The notes beneath the pieces were generated by a model, which worked only from the letters and a program-made list of their open reading frames with translations, searched no databases and was not told the origin of the DNA. This document shows positions 45,317 to 54,218 of a DNA stretch of 64,000 nucleotides, in pieces. The position numbers and the translations under genes are program-made. The stretch comes from Oscillospiraceae bacterium (GTDB lineage: Bacteria > Bacillota > Clostridia > Saccharofermentanales > Saccharofermentanaceae): the NCBI GenBank assembly GCA_902802325.1, contig CADCLV010000004.1, positions 62,001 through 126,000 of the forward strand, given 5' to 3'. Position 1 is the first letter of the stretch; the number at the start of each line of letters is the position of its first letter.

Positions 45317-46159
45317 TTATAACGCCGCCTGCATTTTCATCGCCGTCACCGTATCAAATACATTATGGACTCGGACGCAGGCTGCTTTATTCCGGCTGCA
45401 GTAAAGAGAGACGGCCACAGTAGCAGAATCCCGCTGGTCTGCCGGAACCCCTTCCAGGGTCTCTCCGATAAATCTCTTTCTGGAATGGCCGATCAGGATC
45501 GGGAATCCTTTTTCCTGCATCAAAGGCACGGAACGCAGGATCTCTAACGACTCAGCCGTATTCGTCCCGAATCCGATCCCCGGATCAAAGATGATCTGCG
45601 ATGAGGAAATACCGGCATTTTCCGCGATCTTCGCACTCTTTTCAAAAAAGCGCAGGCAGTCGGAAATGATATCGCTTTTTCTTTCAAAGATAGCCGGATC
45701 GGTATAGTTGGCCATAATGACCACACCGGCTTTTTTCTCCGCCACCACTTCGGCCATCTGCGGATCTTTTTGAAGACCCCACACATCGTTAATGATGGAA
45801 GCGCCGAAGTTCAGTGCCTCGTAGGCGGTCTTGCTCTTATAGGTATCTATGGAAATCGGGATCTTGATTCTTTCCGAAATGATCTTCAGTGCCGGGATCA
45901 GCCGGGACAGTTCTTCATCTGCGGAGATCCGTTCACTTCCCGGGCGGGTCGATTCCGCACCGATATCCAGAATATCCGCCCCGTCCTCTTCCAGGATCAG
46001 CGCGCCGCGAAGCGCTTCTTCCGGCGTATAGAAAATTCCGCCGTCCGAAAAAGAATCCGGAGTTACATTTAAGATTCCCATGACCAGCGTCCGGTCCTGA
46101 TAGGAAACAGACCGTTCCCGCATGTTCCAGATCTTCTGTGTCTCTTGCGAAAAAGCCAT
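45317..46159 (-). CDS. folP: Dihydropteroate synthase
   Basis: 280 residues. Signature MGILNVTPDSFSDGG (about 27-41), DIGAESTRPGS, IIFDPGIGFG and GHSRKRFIGE. Joins p-aminobenzoate to the activated pterin; target of sulfonamides. Between folE and folB in a tight operon. Confidence 0.96.
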   Translation of the reverse strand: MAFSQETQKIWNMRERSVSYQDRTLVMGILNVTPDSFSDGGIFYTPEEALRGALILEEDGADILDIGAESTRPGSERISADEELSRLIPALKIISERIKIPISIDTYKSKTAYEALNFGASIINDVWGLQKDPQMAEVVAEKKAGVVIMANYTDPAIFERKSDIISDCLRFFEKSAKIAENAGISSSQIIFDPGIGFGTNTAESLEILRSVPLMQEKGFPILIGHSRKRFIGETLEGVPADQRDSATVAVSLYCSRNKAACVRVHNVFDTVTAMKMQAAL

Positions 46160-46177
46160 CTTCGTGTCCTCTTTTCC

Positions 46178-46801
46178 TTACAGGATATTTCTCGGGCGGT
46201 TAATGAGAGCTAATGCCTCGGCGCGGGTCCTTGCATCTGAACGGCAGCCGCCCCGCATGGCGGAAGTCACTGTCTTGGAGCCCGGCTTACGGATACCGCG
46301 CATGGTCATGCAAAGATGCTCGGCTTCGATCACCACACAGACAGAAAGCGCATCTACCGCTTCCTGGATCGTATCGGCGATCTCCGATGTCAGCCTCTCC
46401 TGAAGCTGCGGTTTTCTCGAAAGAGTATCCACGATACGGGCCACTTTGGAAAGGCCCAGGATCATGCCGTTTCTCGGCACATAGACCACGTGGGCTTTGC
46501 CGTGGAAAGGCAGAAGGTGATGTTCACACATAGAGTAGAACGGAATGTCGCCGATGAGGATCATCTCGTCATTTCCGGTCTCGGTGAAGACTTTCACGTC
46601 TTTACTGATATCACGATGCAGTCCGGAAAAGACCTCGCCATACATTCTGGCGACCCGGTTCGGCGTCTCCAGAAGTCCTTCCCTTTCCGGATCTTCTCCG
46701 ACCGCGATCAGGATCTCTCTAACAGCCTTTTCGATCCTTTCCAGATCCATTCCCTTCCGGCTTTCTTCCGGTACACGGAAATCATCGTCATACATACTCA
46801 T
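46178..46801 (-). CDS. folE: GTP cyclohydrolase I
   Basis: 207 residues. Zinc ligands in MCEHHLLPF and [11 protein letters not shown], plus [16 protein letters not shown]. First step from GTP to dihydroneopterin triphosphate. It lies 14 bp after the araC-type gene and 18 bp before folP. Confidence 0.96.
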   Translation of the reverse strand: MSMYDDDFRVPEESRKGMDLERIEKAVREILIAVGEDPEREGLLETPNRVARMYGEVFSGLHRDISKDVKVFTETGNDEMILIGDIPFYSMCEHHLLPFHGKAHVVYVPRNGMILGLSKVARIVDTLSRKPQLQERLTSEIADTIQEAVDALSVCVVIEAEHLCMTMRGIRKPGSKTVTSAMRGGCRSDARTRAEALALINRPRNIL

Positions 46802-46815
46802 GGTTTCAATTCTCC

Positions 46816-47814
46816 TTATTTTGCGTACTTGTGTCTATATTCCATCGGCGTCATGCCCTTCTGCTTACGGAAGGCCACATTAAACCGCTGCGGACTGGAA
46901 AAACCGACGGAGGTGGCAATACCGCTGACCTTGATCTCTTTCTTGGTCAGAAGACGGCAGGCCGCCTCGATCCGGATCTGCATCAGATAGTTCATAGGGC
47001 TGATGCCGAACTCATCCCGGAATGCACGGGTAAAATATCCCTGGCTGAGGAAAACATAGGAAGCGGTTTCCGCAACAGTCACGCCCCGGTCGTAGTTCTC
47101 GTCCAGATACTCTTTGGCGATCAGCACCAGTTCTCTTGCCCGGCCGTTCTTTACGCGCAGGCTCTCTTCCCATTCTTCCTTAAATGCACGCGAAAGGGTG
47201 ATCAGAAGTTCCATGGTAAGAAGCTGCATCATCATGTCCTTGGCATAGCCATCCTGGCGGCTCTCTCTCATGATCCGGTCCGCCAGGGAGCTGATGGCCT
47301 GACGGCTCTTTCCTGAAATGATCAGATACGGCGCATCCTCAAATGCTTTCTCGCCGCTGGCAAAATCCAGAAATGCTTCCAGAGGACGAGAAGAGATATT
47401 CTCCTGCAGGAAAGGCACTGTCGGACCGCCTCGGAGACGGCCGTTTGCCATGGGCTGCGTATCCTTCGGCTTGGAAAGAAGTGCCTGCTGGGCTTTACCG
47501 ATATCGGAAGAAAAACCGAAATACAGTACGACCATATCCGCCGGGCCTTCTAAGACACGGACCGAATGTACCGCCTGAGGACGGATGATCAGGGTACTTC
47601 CCTTGTTGAGCTGGAAGGTCTTTCCTTCCACCGTGAACTCACACTTTCCCCGGCGCAGATATAGGAGCTCATGGGACGTGTGGGAACTGGAAGTCGGAAA
47701 AGGTGTGGATGTCTCGTAACAATGTTCCACGCCTTCAAAGACTACCGGGATCGAGCCGGAAGACTCCAGCAGGCTTTTTTCCAAAGCCGGTAATAAATCT
47801 TCTACCATGGGCAA
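46816..47814 (-). CDS. AraC-family regulator with cupin sensor domain
   Basis: 332 residues. N-terminal cupin fold ([20 protein letters not shown] ... [10 protein letters not shown], about 45-85) that usually binds a sugar, and a C-terminal pair of helix-turn-helix motifs ([26 protein letters not shown] and [20 protein letters not shown]). It sits only 18 bp after the pseudo-esterase gene and 14 bp before folE, so it is in one likely transcript with both. Ribosome site AAGGAAGG. Confidence 0.88.
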   Translation of the reverse strand: MPMVEDLLPALEKSLLESSGSIPVVFEGVEHCYETSTPFPTSSSHTSHELLYLRRGKCEFTVEGKTFQLNKGSTLIIRPQAVHSVRVLEGPADMVVLYFGFSSDIGKAQQALLSKPKDTQPMANGRLRGGPTVPFLQENISSRPLEAFLDFASGEKAFEDAPYLIISGKSRQAISSLADRIMRESRQDGYAKDMMMQLLTMELLITLSRAFKEEWEESLRVKNGRARELVLIAKEYLDENYDRGVTVAETASYVFLSQGYFTRAFRDEFGISPMNYLMQIRIEAACRLLTKKEIKVSGIATSVGFSSPQRFNVAFRKQKGMTPMEYRHKYAK

Positions 47815-47832
47815 ACCTTCCTTTCTTGTACC

Positions 47833-50349
47833 TTACGGCAGGAATCGGATATTGTCGATATAGATGGCGCCGGAGCGCTGTCTGTCAAAGATGGTAAACA
47901 GAAGTTCCGAGATCTCCATGTCATCAAAGGAACCCCAGTTCAGAGAGATCGTCTGCCACTTCAGACCGATCTCGATCGTGGCCTCTCCTCTGAATCCGGA
48001 GATCTGCATCGTCTTTTCCACCTGATCCGGATTAAACACATCCAGGCAGATCCGTCTGGCTTTGGAAAAGCGTATCGGCGCCATGACCGAAGCATAGGAA
48101 AGGACCGGACCAAAGGACAGAAGACTGTTCTCCGGCTCATACTCGATGCGAAGCGAGGCCGCTCCCTGCGTCTTATTCATGACTTCACGGAAGATATTGG
48201 CTTTACCTTTGGTGATCTTATAAGTCTCCAGCTTTTCAAAGTCGGAATCCCATGTCTTCTTTCCGATAAAGGACAGATCCTCACATCCGGTAAAGGTCAG
48301 ATCCGGGCAGTATTCCGACGGGATCCGGTCAAAGCGGAAAGGCAGTACCGGAAGATCGATACGGTTACGGAAAGTCGCCTGATGCGGGATCGGAGAATAG
48401 CCGTAGGTAACGCCTACCGGATTCTCGATATCATCGTTCCACACCATGACCCGTACACCGTGAAGGATCCGGGCAGAAGCCGGAACATACACACGGCTCT
48501 CATCGCAGACGGCAAATCCGCGAAGGATCGATTCATTTTCCGAAAGACGCAGACCGTCGATGGTGTTATCGAAAGACAGCATGATCTTATTTCCGACCAC
48601 TTCGACACCGACGCATTCCGGAGACGAAGCCGGCATCTTCGGAGTAAAGTGCAGTCCCAGCGCAATGCAGGAAAGTCTTCTTCCCAAAGTAAATGATACG
48701 GCCTTATTCGGAAGCAGAAGATCGTGCTGGCCCAAAATACCGATGGGCATCGGGAACTTTCTTCTGATGGCGCAGAGCCGCTCATTAAATTCCACGTGAC
48801 GGTACGGGGCTTCCGGATCCATGGCATCCGGGTGCAGCTGCATGATAATAAAGGATGGCACCTGATGCTTATCGTCGATCTTTCTCGGACCGAAGACACC
48901 CGCCAGGTCGATAAGAAGCTGACGGACCATAGATACATAGGACTTCTCGATCTCGGCATCCGATGCATCCGGCGCAAATACGATACCACGGATACTGGTG
49001 TCGCAAAGCGGCGCCAGCTTATGGTTATAAAATACACTCATCATGTCCTGCGGTCCCACCAAAGGACGATGGGCGGCTTCAGACACCAGTGTCTCCGTCT
49101 CGATGGTCTCCGCAGACGGGATCAGAGAGTTCAGAAGATCGTGGTTGTTATGCTTTTCTTTTTCGAAATGCGCCAGTTCCTCTGTCGGGAAAGAAAGCGG
49201 CGGTTCATCATCGTCATCTTTATCCTCGTCGCTGTCTTCCGGGATCTTCATGAGATCATCAGGAGAAATCTCTTTGCTCTCCTCCGGAATCTTTTCCTCC
49301 AGAACTTTTCCTTTCTCTTCGGAATCTTCCTGATTCTCCTTCTTCTCGTCTTCAGAAGACCCTTCTTCTGTCTTCTCTTCAGAAGGAGAAGACTCGGATT
49401 TTTCTTTCTCCGGTGCTTTTTCCGTAGAACCGCCGGCCTGATCTTCAAAGGCTAATGCACCCTCCGGATCGATCGGCACGTCAATCTTCTCTTCATCTTC
49501 GAATACGAAAGATTCTTCACTGTCAGAACCTTCTTCGCCCACTTCGTCTTCCTTTTTCAGGATCGTACCGGAAAGGATCGCATCCTTCTTCTGGTCCAGA
49601 CGGGCGATATTGGCACGCCATCCTTCTTCATCGAAATACAGATTCTTTTCTTCCAGATAATTCCGGATCGCTTCGTTATTATCGATGCCTTCGTGGGAAA
49701 GCCAGCGGTAGATCGGCGCATAATCTTCGGCCAGATCCAGGATACCCACCGGATAATGCAGTTGCTCTGCCAGGTGATAGGCATAGGAAAATGCCACGGC
49801 GGACACTGCTGCCAGTTCCTTGGTATCGCGGATACGGATCCACTTTTCGTCAGTGCTTGTCAGGACAGGTTCATAGGAAAGTTTCTCCACCTGATCCAGC
49901 ACACCCTTCTTCGGCGAATAGAAACGAAGAAGTGGCATGACATCTTTCTTCAGAGGCGTTCTGGGTGCAGCCGTCTCCGAGATCGCCGCCGACAAAGGAC
50001 GGCCGCCGAACATGACCCAGACATCGCCGCATCGGCAGTCTTCAATAGTCAGACTATCTGTCAGGGAATGAAAAACCAGCGTATAGGCGTCTGTGGAAGA
50101 CCGGTAGGCAGGAAGCTCAAAACGGAAGCTTCCGTCATCTCCGGCAATCGTTTCCAGACTTAAGATGACACCGTAGTCCGCATCCAGTTTGGATACTTTA
50201 CGTCCATCAGTAGGATCTTTCATGACTTCCAGCGTAACCGGCGTATTCGGAGAACCCACTTCTCCACGAAGCACCACCGGCACCCCCTGCTGAAACACCA
50301 TCCCCGGTGAGATCCAGGATGGCAGATGTATATCGTTCGTTTGGGTCAT
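47833..50349 (-). CDS. Sialate O-acetylesterase-like protein with lost active site and acidic insertion
   Basis: The frame opens at 50439; ATG 50349 (MTQTNDIHLPSWISPGMVF) follows the predicted start site at about 50380 and gives 838 residues. The order of conserved blocks follows sialate O-acetylesterases: LPSWISPGMVFQQGVPVVLRG, GDVWVMFGGRPLSAAI, YPVGILDLAEDYAPIYRWLS, and a late DLLLPNK. The catalytic positions differ. GQSNM is GGRPL (115-119), WYQGESN is FAPDASD (458-464), and DIHP is DLLL (543-546). So Ser and His are lost. Residues about 266-385 are a Glu/Asp/Lys/Ser-rich disordered insertion. The last 150 residues look like a carbohydrate-binding jelly roll. No signal peptide: cytoplasmic. 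Function unknown. Confidence 0.75.
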   Translation of the reverse strand: MTQTNDIHLPSWISPGMVFQQGVPVVLRGEVGSPNTPVTLEVMKDPTDGRKVSKLDADYGVILSLETIAGDDGSFRFELPAYRSSTDAYTLVFHSLTDSLTIEDCRCGDVWVMFGGRPLSAAISETAAPRTPLKKDVMPLLRFYSPKKGVLDQVEKLSYEPVLTSTDEKWIRIRDTKELAAVSAVAFSYAYHLAEQLHYPVGILDLAEDYAPIYRWLSHEGIDNNEAIRNYLEEKNLYFDEEGWRANIARLDQKKDAILSGTILKKEDEVGEEGSDSEESFVFEDEEKIDVPIDPEGALAFEDQAGGSTEKAPEKEKSESSPSEEKTEEGSSEDEKKENQEDSEEKGKVLEEKIPEESKEISPDDLMKIPEDSDEDKDDDDEPPLSFPTEELAHFEKEKHNNHDLLNSLIPSAETIETETLVSEAAHRPLVGPQDMMSVFYNHKLAPLCDTSIRGIVFAPDASDAEIEKSYVSMVRQLLIDLAGVFGPRKIDDKHQVPSFIIMQLHPDAMDPEAPYRHVEFNERLCAIRRKFPMPIGILGQHDLLLPNKAVSFTLGRRLSCIALGLHFTPKMPASSPECVGVEVVGNKIMLSFDNTIDGLRLSENESILRGFAVCDESRVYVPASARILHGVRVMVWNDDIENPVGVTYGYSPIPHQATFRNRIDLPVLPFRFDRIPSEYCPDLTFTGCEDLSFIGKKTWDSDFEKLETYKITKGKANIFREVMNKTQGAASLRIEYEPENSLLSFGPVLSYASVMAPIRFSKARRICLDVFNPDQVEKTMQISGFRGEATIEIGLKWQTISLNWGSFDDMEISELLFTIFDRQRSGAIYIDNIRFLP

Positions 50350-50386
50350 ATAAATTTCGACACCTTTCCGCATTTTCTCATTCACT

Positions 50387-50414
50387 ATTATACGACAACT
50401 TCTCGGGATTGTAA
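50387..50414 (-). promoter_or_regulatory. Promoter of the pseudo-esterase operon
   Basis: Minus strand -35 TTACAA (50409-50414), 16-bp spacer, -10 TATAAT (50387-50392). Confidence 0.6.
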
Positions 50415-50570
50415 TGAAGTATGTATATAATATGCACACAGTTCATAATCGGTAACTACGTTCGAACCGTCCCCTTCCCCCGCATTTGACATTTCTCCCC
50501 TTGTCTTTTCATGTTTTTCCGCCCCTTTTACTATGAGAAAAGACAAAATTATTTGAAAGGAGGTGCCGAC

Positions 50571-50882
50571 ATGGACGAATCCATCTGTATGGGAAGAGTA
50601 GTCCGGACTTTGCGGCGGGAGCGCCAGTTATCCCAATTTGATGTGGCCTACCGCGCGGAGATCAATCTCTCCTACTATTGCAAGATCGAACGTGGCGAAG
50701 CGAATCCTTCGTTTCGGATCCTCACGTCCCTTCTTCGGACGTTATCCGTCTCGCCGGTGCGCTTTTTTGAGATGATCGCACTGGAACAGCAGTATTTTCT
50801 TCTCTATCCCCGTCTGCACGAAGATGATCTGGCAGACATGACACAACTGGAACCAGAGGGTGAGCCCGTGCTGCAAAGGTAG
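50571..50882 (+). CDS. XRE-family helix-turn-helix regulator
   Basis: 103 residues from ATG 50571, with GGAGGTG seven bases upstream (the frame opens at 50511). HTH: VVRTLRRERQLSQFDVAYRAEINLSYYCKIERGEANPSF, the classical Xre/SinR form. The C-terminal half (ALEQQYFLLYPRLHEDDLADM) is a short helix-rich tail. A TTGACA hexamer is at 50486-50491 but its -10 is poor. Divergent from the pseudo-esterase operon. Confidence 0.85.
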   Translation: MDESICMGRVVRTLRRERQLSQFDVAYRAEINLSYYCKIERGEANPSFRILTSLLRTLSVSPVRFFEMIALEQQYFLLYPRLHEDDLADMTQLEPEGEPVLQR

Positions 50883-51005
50883 GACAAGAAATCGCATCAT
50901 TTTGCTCTAAAATCTTTTGTTTTTGCTATAAGAATGGTATTCTGATTAAGACAAGTCCGCTTGTTTCAGATATTGCAGTATTACAGAATAATGGAGTGAG
51001 ATGAA

Positions 51006-51953
51006 ATGCAATTTGATTATCCGAATCATTCCGGAGAAGCACTTTACGAAGATCTTCACCGTCCGGATCTTAATGATGCGATTGCCAGTTGTCTGCATTT
51101 TTTAGAAAACGGGAATCACTGCCGTGAAATCCCCGCTCATTACCATGATTTTATTGAAGTGATTTACGGGATTCGCGGCAGTTTTTTAGCCAAGCTTTCC
51201 GACTGTGAATTCACTGTCAACGAAGGGGACATGCTTCTTATCAACGTCAACGAAGTTCACTCCTTCCACCACTACGAGCCCTGCGAATATTACTGTCTGC
51301 AGTTCGACCCGTCGCTGGTCTTTACCTCTCCGGCCTATTCCACCGGAGCCAGATATATCCTGCCGTTTCTGATGTCTACTTCTTACCGTCCCCAGACGAA
51401 TAAGAGTTATTCGCTTTTTGCCACGAAAGAAGAACTTGTCGGCACCCGGATCCCGGAACTGATCAAGGATTATCACGAGGAATTCCAGACAAGAGCCCCG
51501 GGCTATGAACTTGCGATCCGTTCGGATATATACCGGGTATTTCTCTGGTATCTGCGCCGTATGGAACAGGAAGGCATCTCTCTTTATCATGCCTCCAATA
51601 TCCGCCAGGAAGATATCGTACGGTTAAAGTCGGTGCTGGACTACATCCATGAGAACTATATGCATCCGGTACTGGCCGAGAAGATGGCGAAGATGTGCAA
51701 CATGAGCTACAGTTATTTTTCCCGGTTCTTCCGTCACTGCATGGGACAGACATTCTCGGACTATCTCCTTTATGTCCGTCTGATGGAAGCCGAAAAGCTC
51801 CTTATGACCTCTTCCCGTTCCATCTCCCAGATCGCGCTGGATACAGGCTTTAGCACTTCCAGCTATTTCATTACCCAGTTTAAAAAGCACCGGCACATTA
51901 CGCCGAAGCAGTTAAAACAGAAGATCGCTCTTTCCGATCCGATGCGCATTTAA
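51006..51953 (+). CDS. AraC-family regulator with cupin sensor domain
   Basis: 315 residues. Cupin segment with PAHYHDFIEVIYGIRGSF and MLLINVNEVHSFHHYEPCEYYCLQF (His-rich, about 44-98) and two C-terminal HTH motifs (PVLAEKMAKMCNMSYSYFSRFFRH and ISQIALDTGFSTSSYFITQFKKH). Such proteins control sugar or glycan use. No target gene follows: a terminator and a convergent DeoR gene do. Start preceded by GGAGTGAG. Confidence 0.88.
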   Translation: MQFDYPNHSGEALYEDLHRPDLNDAIASCLHFLENGNHCREIPAHYHDFIEVIYGIRGSFLAKLSDCEFTVNEGDMLLINVNEVHSFHHYEPCEYYCLQFDPSLVFTSPAYSTGARYILPFLMSTSYRPQTNKSYSLFATKEELVGTRIPELIKDYHEEFQTRAPGYELAIRSDIYRVFLWYLRRMEQEGISLYHASNIRQEDIVRLKSVLDYIHENYMHPVLAEKMAKMCNMSYSYFSRFFRHCMGQTFSDYLLYVRLMEAEKLLMTSSRSISQIALDTGFSTSSYFITQFKKHRHITPKQLKQKIALSDPMRI

Positions 51954-51984
51954 GCGCAGAAAGAGGAACAAGGATCAGAATATA

Positions 51985-52020
51985 AAAGAGCCGGCTCTGA
52001 TTTTGCAGCCGGCTCTTTCA
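51985..52020. terminator. Bidirectional terminator between araC-type and deoR-type genes
   Basis: Perfect 12-bp inverted repeat AAAGAGCCGGCT (51986-51997) / AGCCGGCTCTTT (52008-52019). Confidence 0.9.
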
Positions 52021-52045
52021 GTTCTATTCTATTTATCGGTTATCC

Positions 52046-52831
52046 TTACTGCCCTTCCATCGGCGCGATCACAAGTTCGATACCGAAATCCCGGATCTCC
52101 TGGATCTGCTTAGGAGAGATTCCGGAGTCAGTGATCAGCACATCGATCTTTTCAGCCGGAATAAAGGTGGAAGTCGAATCGGCATTGAGTTTCGTCGAGT
52201 CTACCAGTGCGATGATCCGCTTGCACTTTTCGGCAAAACGCTTCTTCAGCTCCAGCTCATAGAAGTTATGGCCGGTAAGTCCGGACGTGATGGAAAAACC
52301 GTTTCCGGATACAAAGTAACTGTCGCCGGAGATACGTCTAAGCATCTCTTCGCAAAGAAGTCCCTCGATGGCACCGGAATGCGGACGAAGAACACCGCCC
52401 ACCAGTACGGTACGGAAATTACTGTATCTCTGGATCTCCATAGCGGTATGGATCCCGTTGGTTACGATCGTAAGATTATCCAGATTGCTGATAAACGGAA
52501 TCATATGAAAGGTGGTGGAGCTGGCATCGATAAAGATGGTCTCCCCTTCTCTGACATAGCGGCCTGCTTCTTTTCCGATGGCTGTCTTTTCGGCCACCGC
52601 CATGACGCTTCTGCGCATATAGTTTTCCGGAGACGGCGACTGCTTTACGGAATCCGGAATCGATGCGCCGCCGTGAAAACGCACAATGGCGCCTTCTCTT
52701 TCCAGGTCACGCAGGTCGCTTCTTACGGTCGCTCCGGTGACCCCCAGACGGTTCATCAGATCTGTTGTGGAAATACGGCCATCCTTCTCCAGGATCTCCA
52801 GTATTCTCTTTCGTCTATCGACATTAATCAT
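52046..52831 (-). CDS. DeoR-family sugar-responsive repressor
   Basis: 261 residues. N-terminal HTH (RRKRILEILEKDGRISTTDLMNRLGVTGATVRSDLRDLE) and a sugar-phosphate-sensing domain (GETIFIDASSTTFHM, IVTNGIHTAMEI, VLVGGVLRPHSGAIEG, ALVDSTKLN). No sugar kinase or transporter lies beside it, so its target is elsewhere or itself. GGGGGAAG before the ATG. Confidence 0.9.
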   Translation of the reverse strand: MINVDRRKRILEILEKDGRISTTDLMNRLGVTGATVRSDLRDLEREGAIVRFHGGASIPDSVKQSPSPENYMRRSVMAVAEKTAIGKEAGRYVREGETIFIDASSTTFHMIPFISNLDNLTIVTNGIHTAMEIQRYSNFRTVLVGGVLRPHSGAIEGLLCEEMLRRISGDSYFVSGNGFSITSGLTGHNFYELELKKRFAEKCKRIIALVDSTKLNADSTSTFIPAEKIDVLITDSGISPKQIQEIRDFGIELVIAPMEGQ

Positions 52832-52870
52832 ATACTTCCCCCACTTTCCGATTTTTTCGGAACGAGTTAT

Positions 52871-52899
52871 ATGATAAAGGGCAGGCTATCGTTTGTCAA
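52871..52899 (-). promoter_or_regulatory. Promoter of the deoR-type gene
   Basis: Minus strand -35 TTGACA (52894-52899), 17-bp spacer, -10 TATCAT (52871-52876). The -35 overlaps one of two copies of TCGTTTG (52889-52895, 52910-52916), 21 bp apart, possible operator half-sites. Confidence 0.75.
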
Positions 52900-52934
52900 C
52901 GATTCATTTTCGTTTGTTTTCATTTTCGGTGAAA

Positions 52935-52977
52935 GATAAAAAAGAAACTGCCTTAAGATTTTCTCTTAAGACAGTTT
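52935..52977 (-). terminator. Terminator after tRNA-Gln
   Basis: Arms AAACTGCCTTAAGA / TCTTAAGACAGTTT (one mismatch), followed on the minus strand by CTTTTTTATC. Confidence 0.88.
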
Positions 52978-52980
52978 TCG

Positions 52981-53054
52981 TGGCTGCCGAACTAGGATTC
53001 GAACCCAGACAGACGGTGCCAGAAACCGGAGTGCTACCCTTACACAATTCGGCA
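52981..53054 (-). tRNA. tRNA-Gln (anticodon CTG)
   Basis: 74 bases folding as a cloverleaf: acceptor TGCCGAA/TTCGGCA, D arm GTGTAAGGGTAGCAC, anticodon loop TTCTGGC with anticodon CTG (reads CAG), T arm CTGGG-TTCGAAT-CCTAG, discriminator G and encoded CCA. The U1-A72 pair and G73 are typical of bacterial tRNA-Gln. The outermost anticodon-stem pair is a C-U mismatch. A strong terminator follows directly. Confidence 0.93.
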
Positions 53055-53149
53055 ATGTTGTTAATCAACGTTTGAAAGTATACCAAATGTATCCTAATAG
53101 TGCAAGCCTTTTTTGCCCCTTCAACGGACAAAAATTACTGATCCTTTTT

Positions 53150-53767
53150 TTATTTGGAAGAAGGGCGATCCGTCGGCATATCCGGATCCTGCTGAAGCGG
53201 TGCCATAAGCCCAAGCTCCACGGCCTTTCTTCTCACCTGATCGATATCCTGCCAGAGTTTGACACGCTCGTTATTATTCCGGAGGATATAGGCCGGATGG
53301 AAAGTCGGCATGATAAGATAGCCGTTCTTCTCCACGAAATGCCCTCTGATCTCCGTCATCTTCGCTGTCTTATCTCCCGTAAAAAGAGTATAGGCCGTCT
53401 TTCCCAAAAGCACTATGATCTTCGGCTTGGCAAGAAGGATCTGCGTGCCTAAAAGCTTTTTACAGGCCGAAGCTTCCGCATCTGTCGGCACACGGTTTTC
53501 CGGCGGGCGGCACTTCACTACATTGGCAATATGGAAATCTTTCATTTCAAAACCCTGGGCATCCAAAAGAAGCTGCAGAAGTCTTCCCGCCTGTCCGACA
53601 AAAGGAAGTCCCTGCTCATCCTCATTGGCTCCGGGGCCTTCTCCGATAAACATGACCGGCGCCATCACGCTTCCGCGGTAAATAACCACGTTTTTACGCG
53701 TCTTGGCCAAAGGGCAGGCCTGACAGCTTCTGCACTGTTCTACAAAATCATTCCAGGAGATCTTCAT
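53150..53767 (-). CDS. udg: Uracil-DNA glycosylase, family 4 (Fe-S)
   Basis: 205 residues. Starts [24 protein letters not shown]; motif [23 protein letters not shown] (catalytic loop), [10 protein letters not shown], and the HPAYILRN minor-groove motif. Four Cys (the CxxCxxCP group and later CRP and CKK) should bind a [4Fe-4S] cluster. Removes uracil from DNA. 11 bp downstream of the Smr-like gene, probably co-transcribed. Confidence 0.93.
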   Translation of the reverse strand: MKISWNDFVEQCRSCQACPLAKTRKNVVIYRGSVMAPVMFIGEGPGANEDEQGLPFVGQAGRLLQLLLDAQGFEMKDFHIANVVKCRPPENRVPTDAEASACKKLLGTQILLAKPKIIVLLGKTAYTLFTGDKTAKMTEIRGHFVEKNGYLIMPTFHPAYILRNNNERVKLWQDIDQVRRKAVELGLMAPLQQDPDMPTDRPSSK

Positions 53768-53778
53768 ATCTTATATCG

Positions 53779-54123
53779 TTAACGGAGAAGCACTAACGTC
53801 ACACCGTCATTGGCCTTTGCCCAATCCGGATCATTACGGAACGCCGGACACTTCTCCACCATGCTTCTTCCTAAAGATTCAAAGGGGCCGAACTGCTCGC
53901 CGGGACAGAAGGACTTGATCTTTCCTTCTTCCTGCATCGTACGTAATACCTCATGGGTTGCCGTCTTGATCACACCGCCCTTTCCGGTAGAACCATAGCC
54001 ATGAATGATCTTGACCTGATTCACCCCTACACGGCGCAAAGTATTGAGTTCCAAGCGCAATTTGCGGATGGCAACATCAACCTTCGGCATTCCATCTTTG
54101 ATATTAATGATACTTGCAGCCAT
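53779..54123 (-). CDS. Stand-alone Smr-like protein
   Basis: The frame opens at 54135 (MRSSM); ATG 54123 follows GAGGAG by four bases. 114 residues. VDVAIRKLRLELNTLRRVGVN is the first helix of a Smr fold and IIHGYGSTGKGG its loop (compare HGKGTG in MutS2). Beyond this an insert of about 40 residues (EEGKIKSFCPGEQFGPFESLGR) separates the last strand GVTLVLL. DNA or RNA nicking or binding is possible. Beside udg, it may serve repair. Confidence 0.7.
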   Translation of the reverse strand: MAASIINIKDGMPKVDVAIRKLRLELNTLRRVGVNQVKIIHGYGSTGKGGVIKTATHEVLRTMQEEGKIKSFCPGEQFGPFESLGRSMVEKCPAFRNDPDWAKANDGVTLVLLR

Positions 54124-54206
54124 ACTACTCCTCATTATTATGAATTCTCCTATATTATATCACAGATTCGGCCAAAACTCGCCCCGGAAAACTATCATTT
54201 TTGTTA

Positions 54207-54212
54207 TATAAT
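54207..54212 (+). promoter_or_regulatory. -10 element of rsuA, implying a leaderless start
   Basis: TATAAT ends seven bases before the ATG, so transcription would begin at or next to the start codon. The -35 is not consensus. Confidence 0.5.
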
Positions 54213-54218
54213 ATCCTC

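Noticed and set aside
53150-53767. Family 1 uracil-DNA glycosylase
   Set aside because: The Cys arrangement and [17 protein letters not shown] motif are those of family 4.
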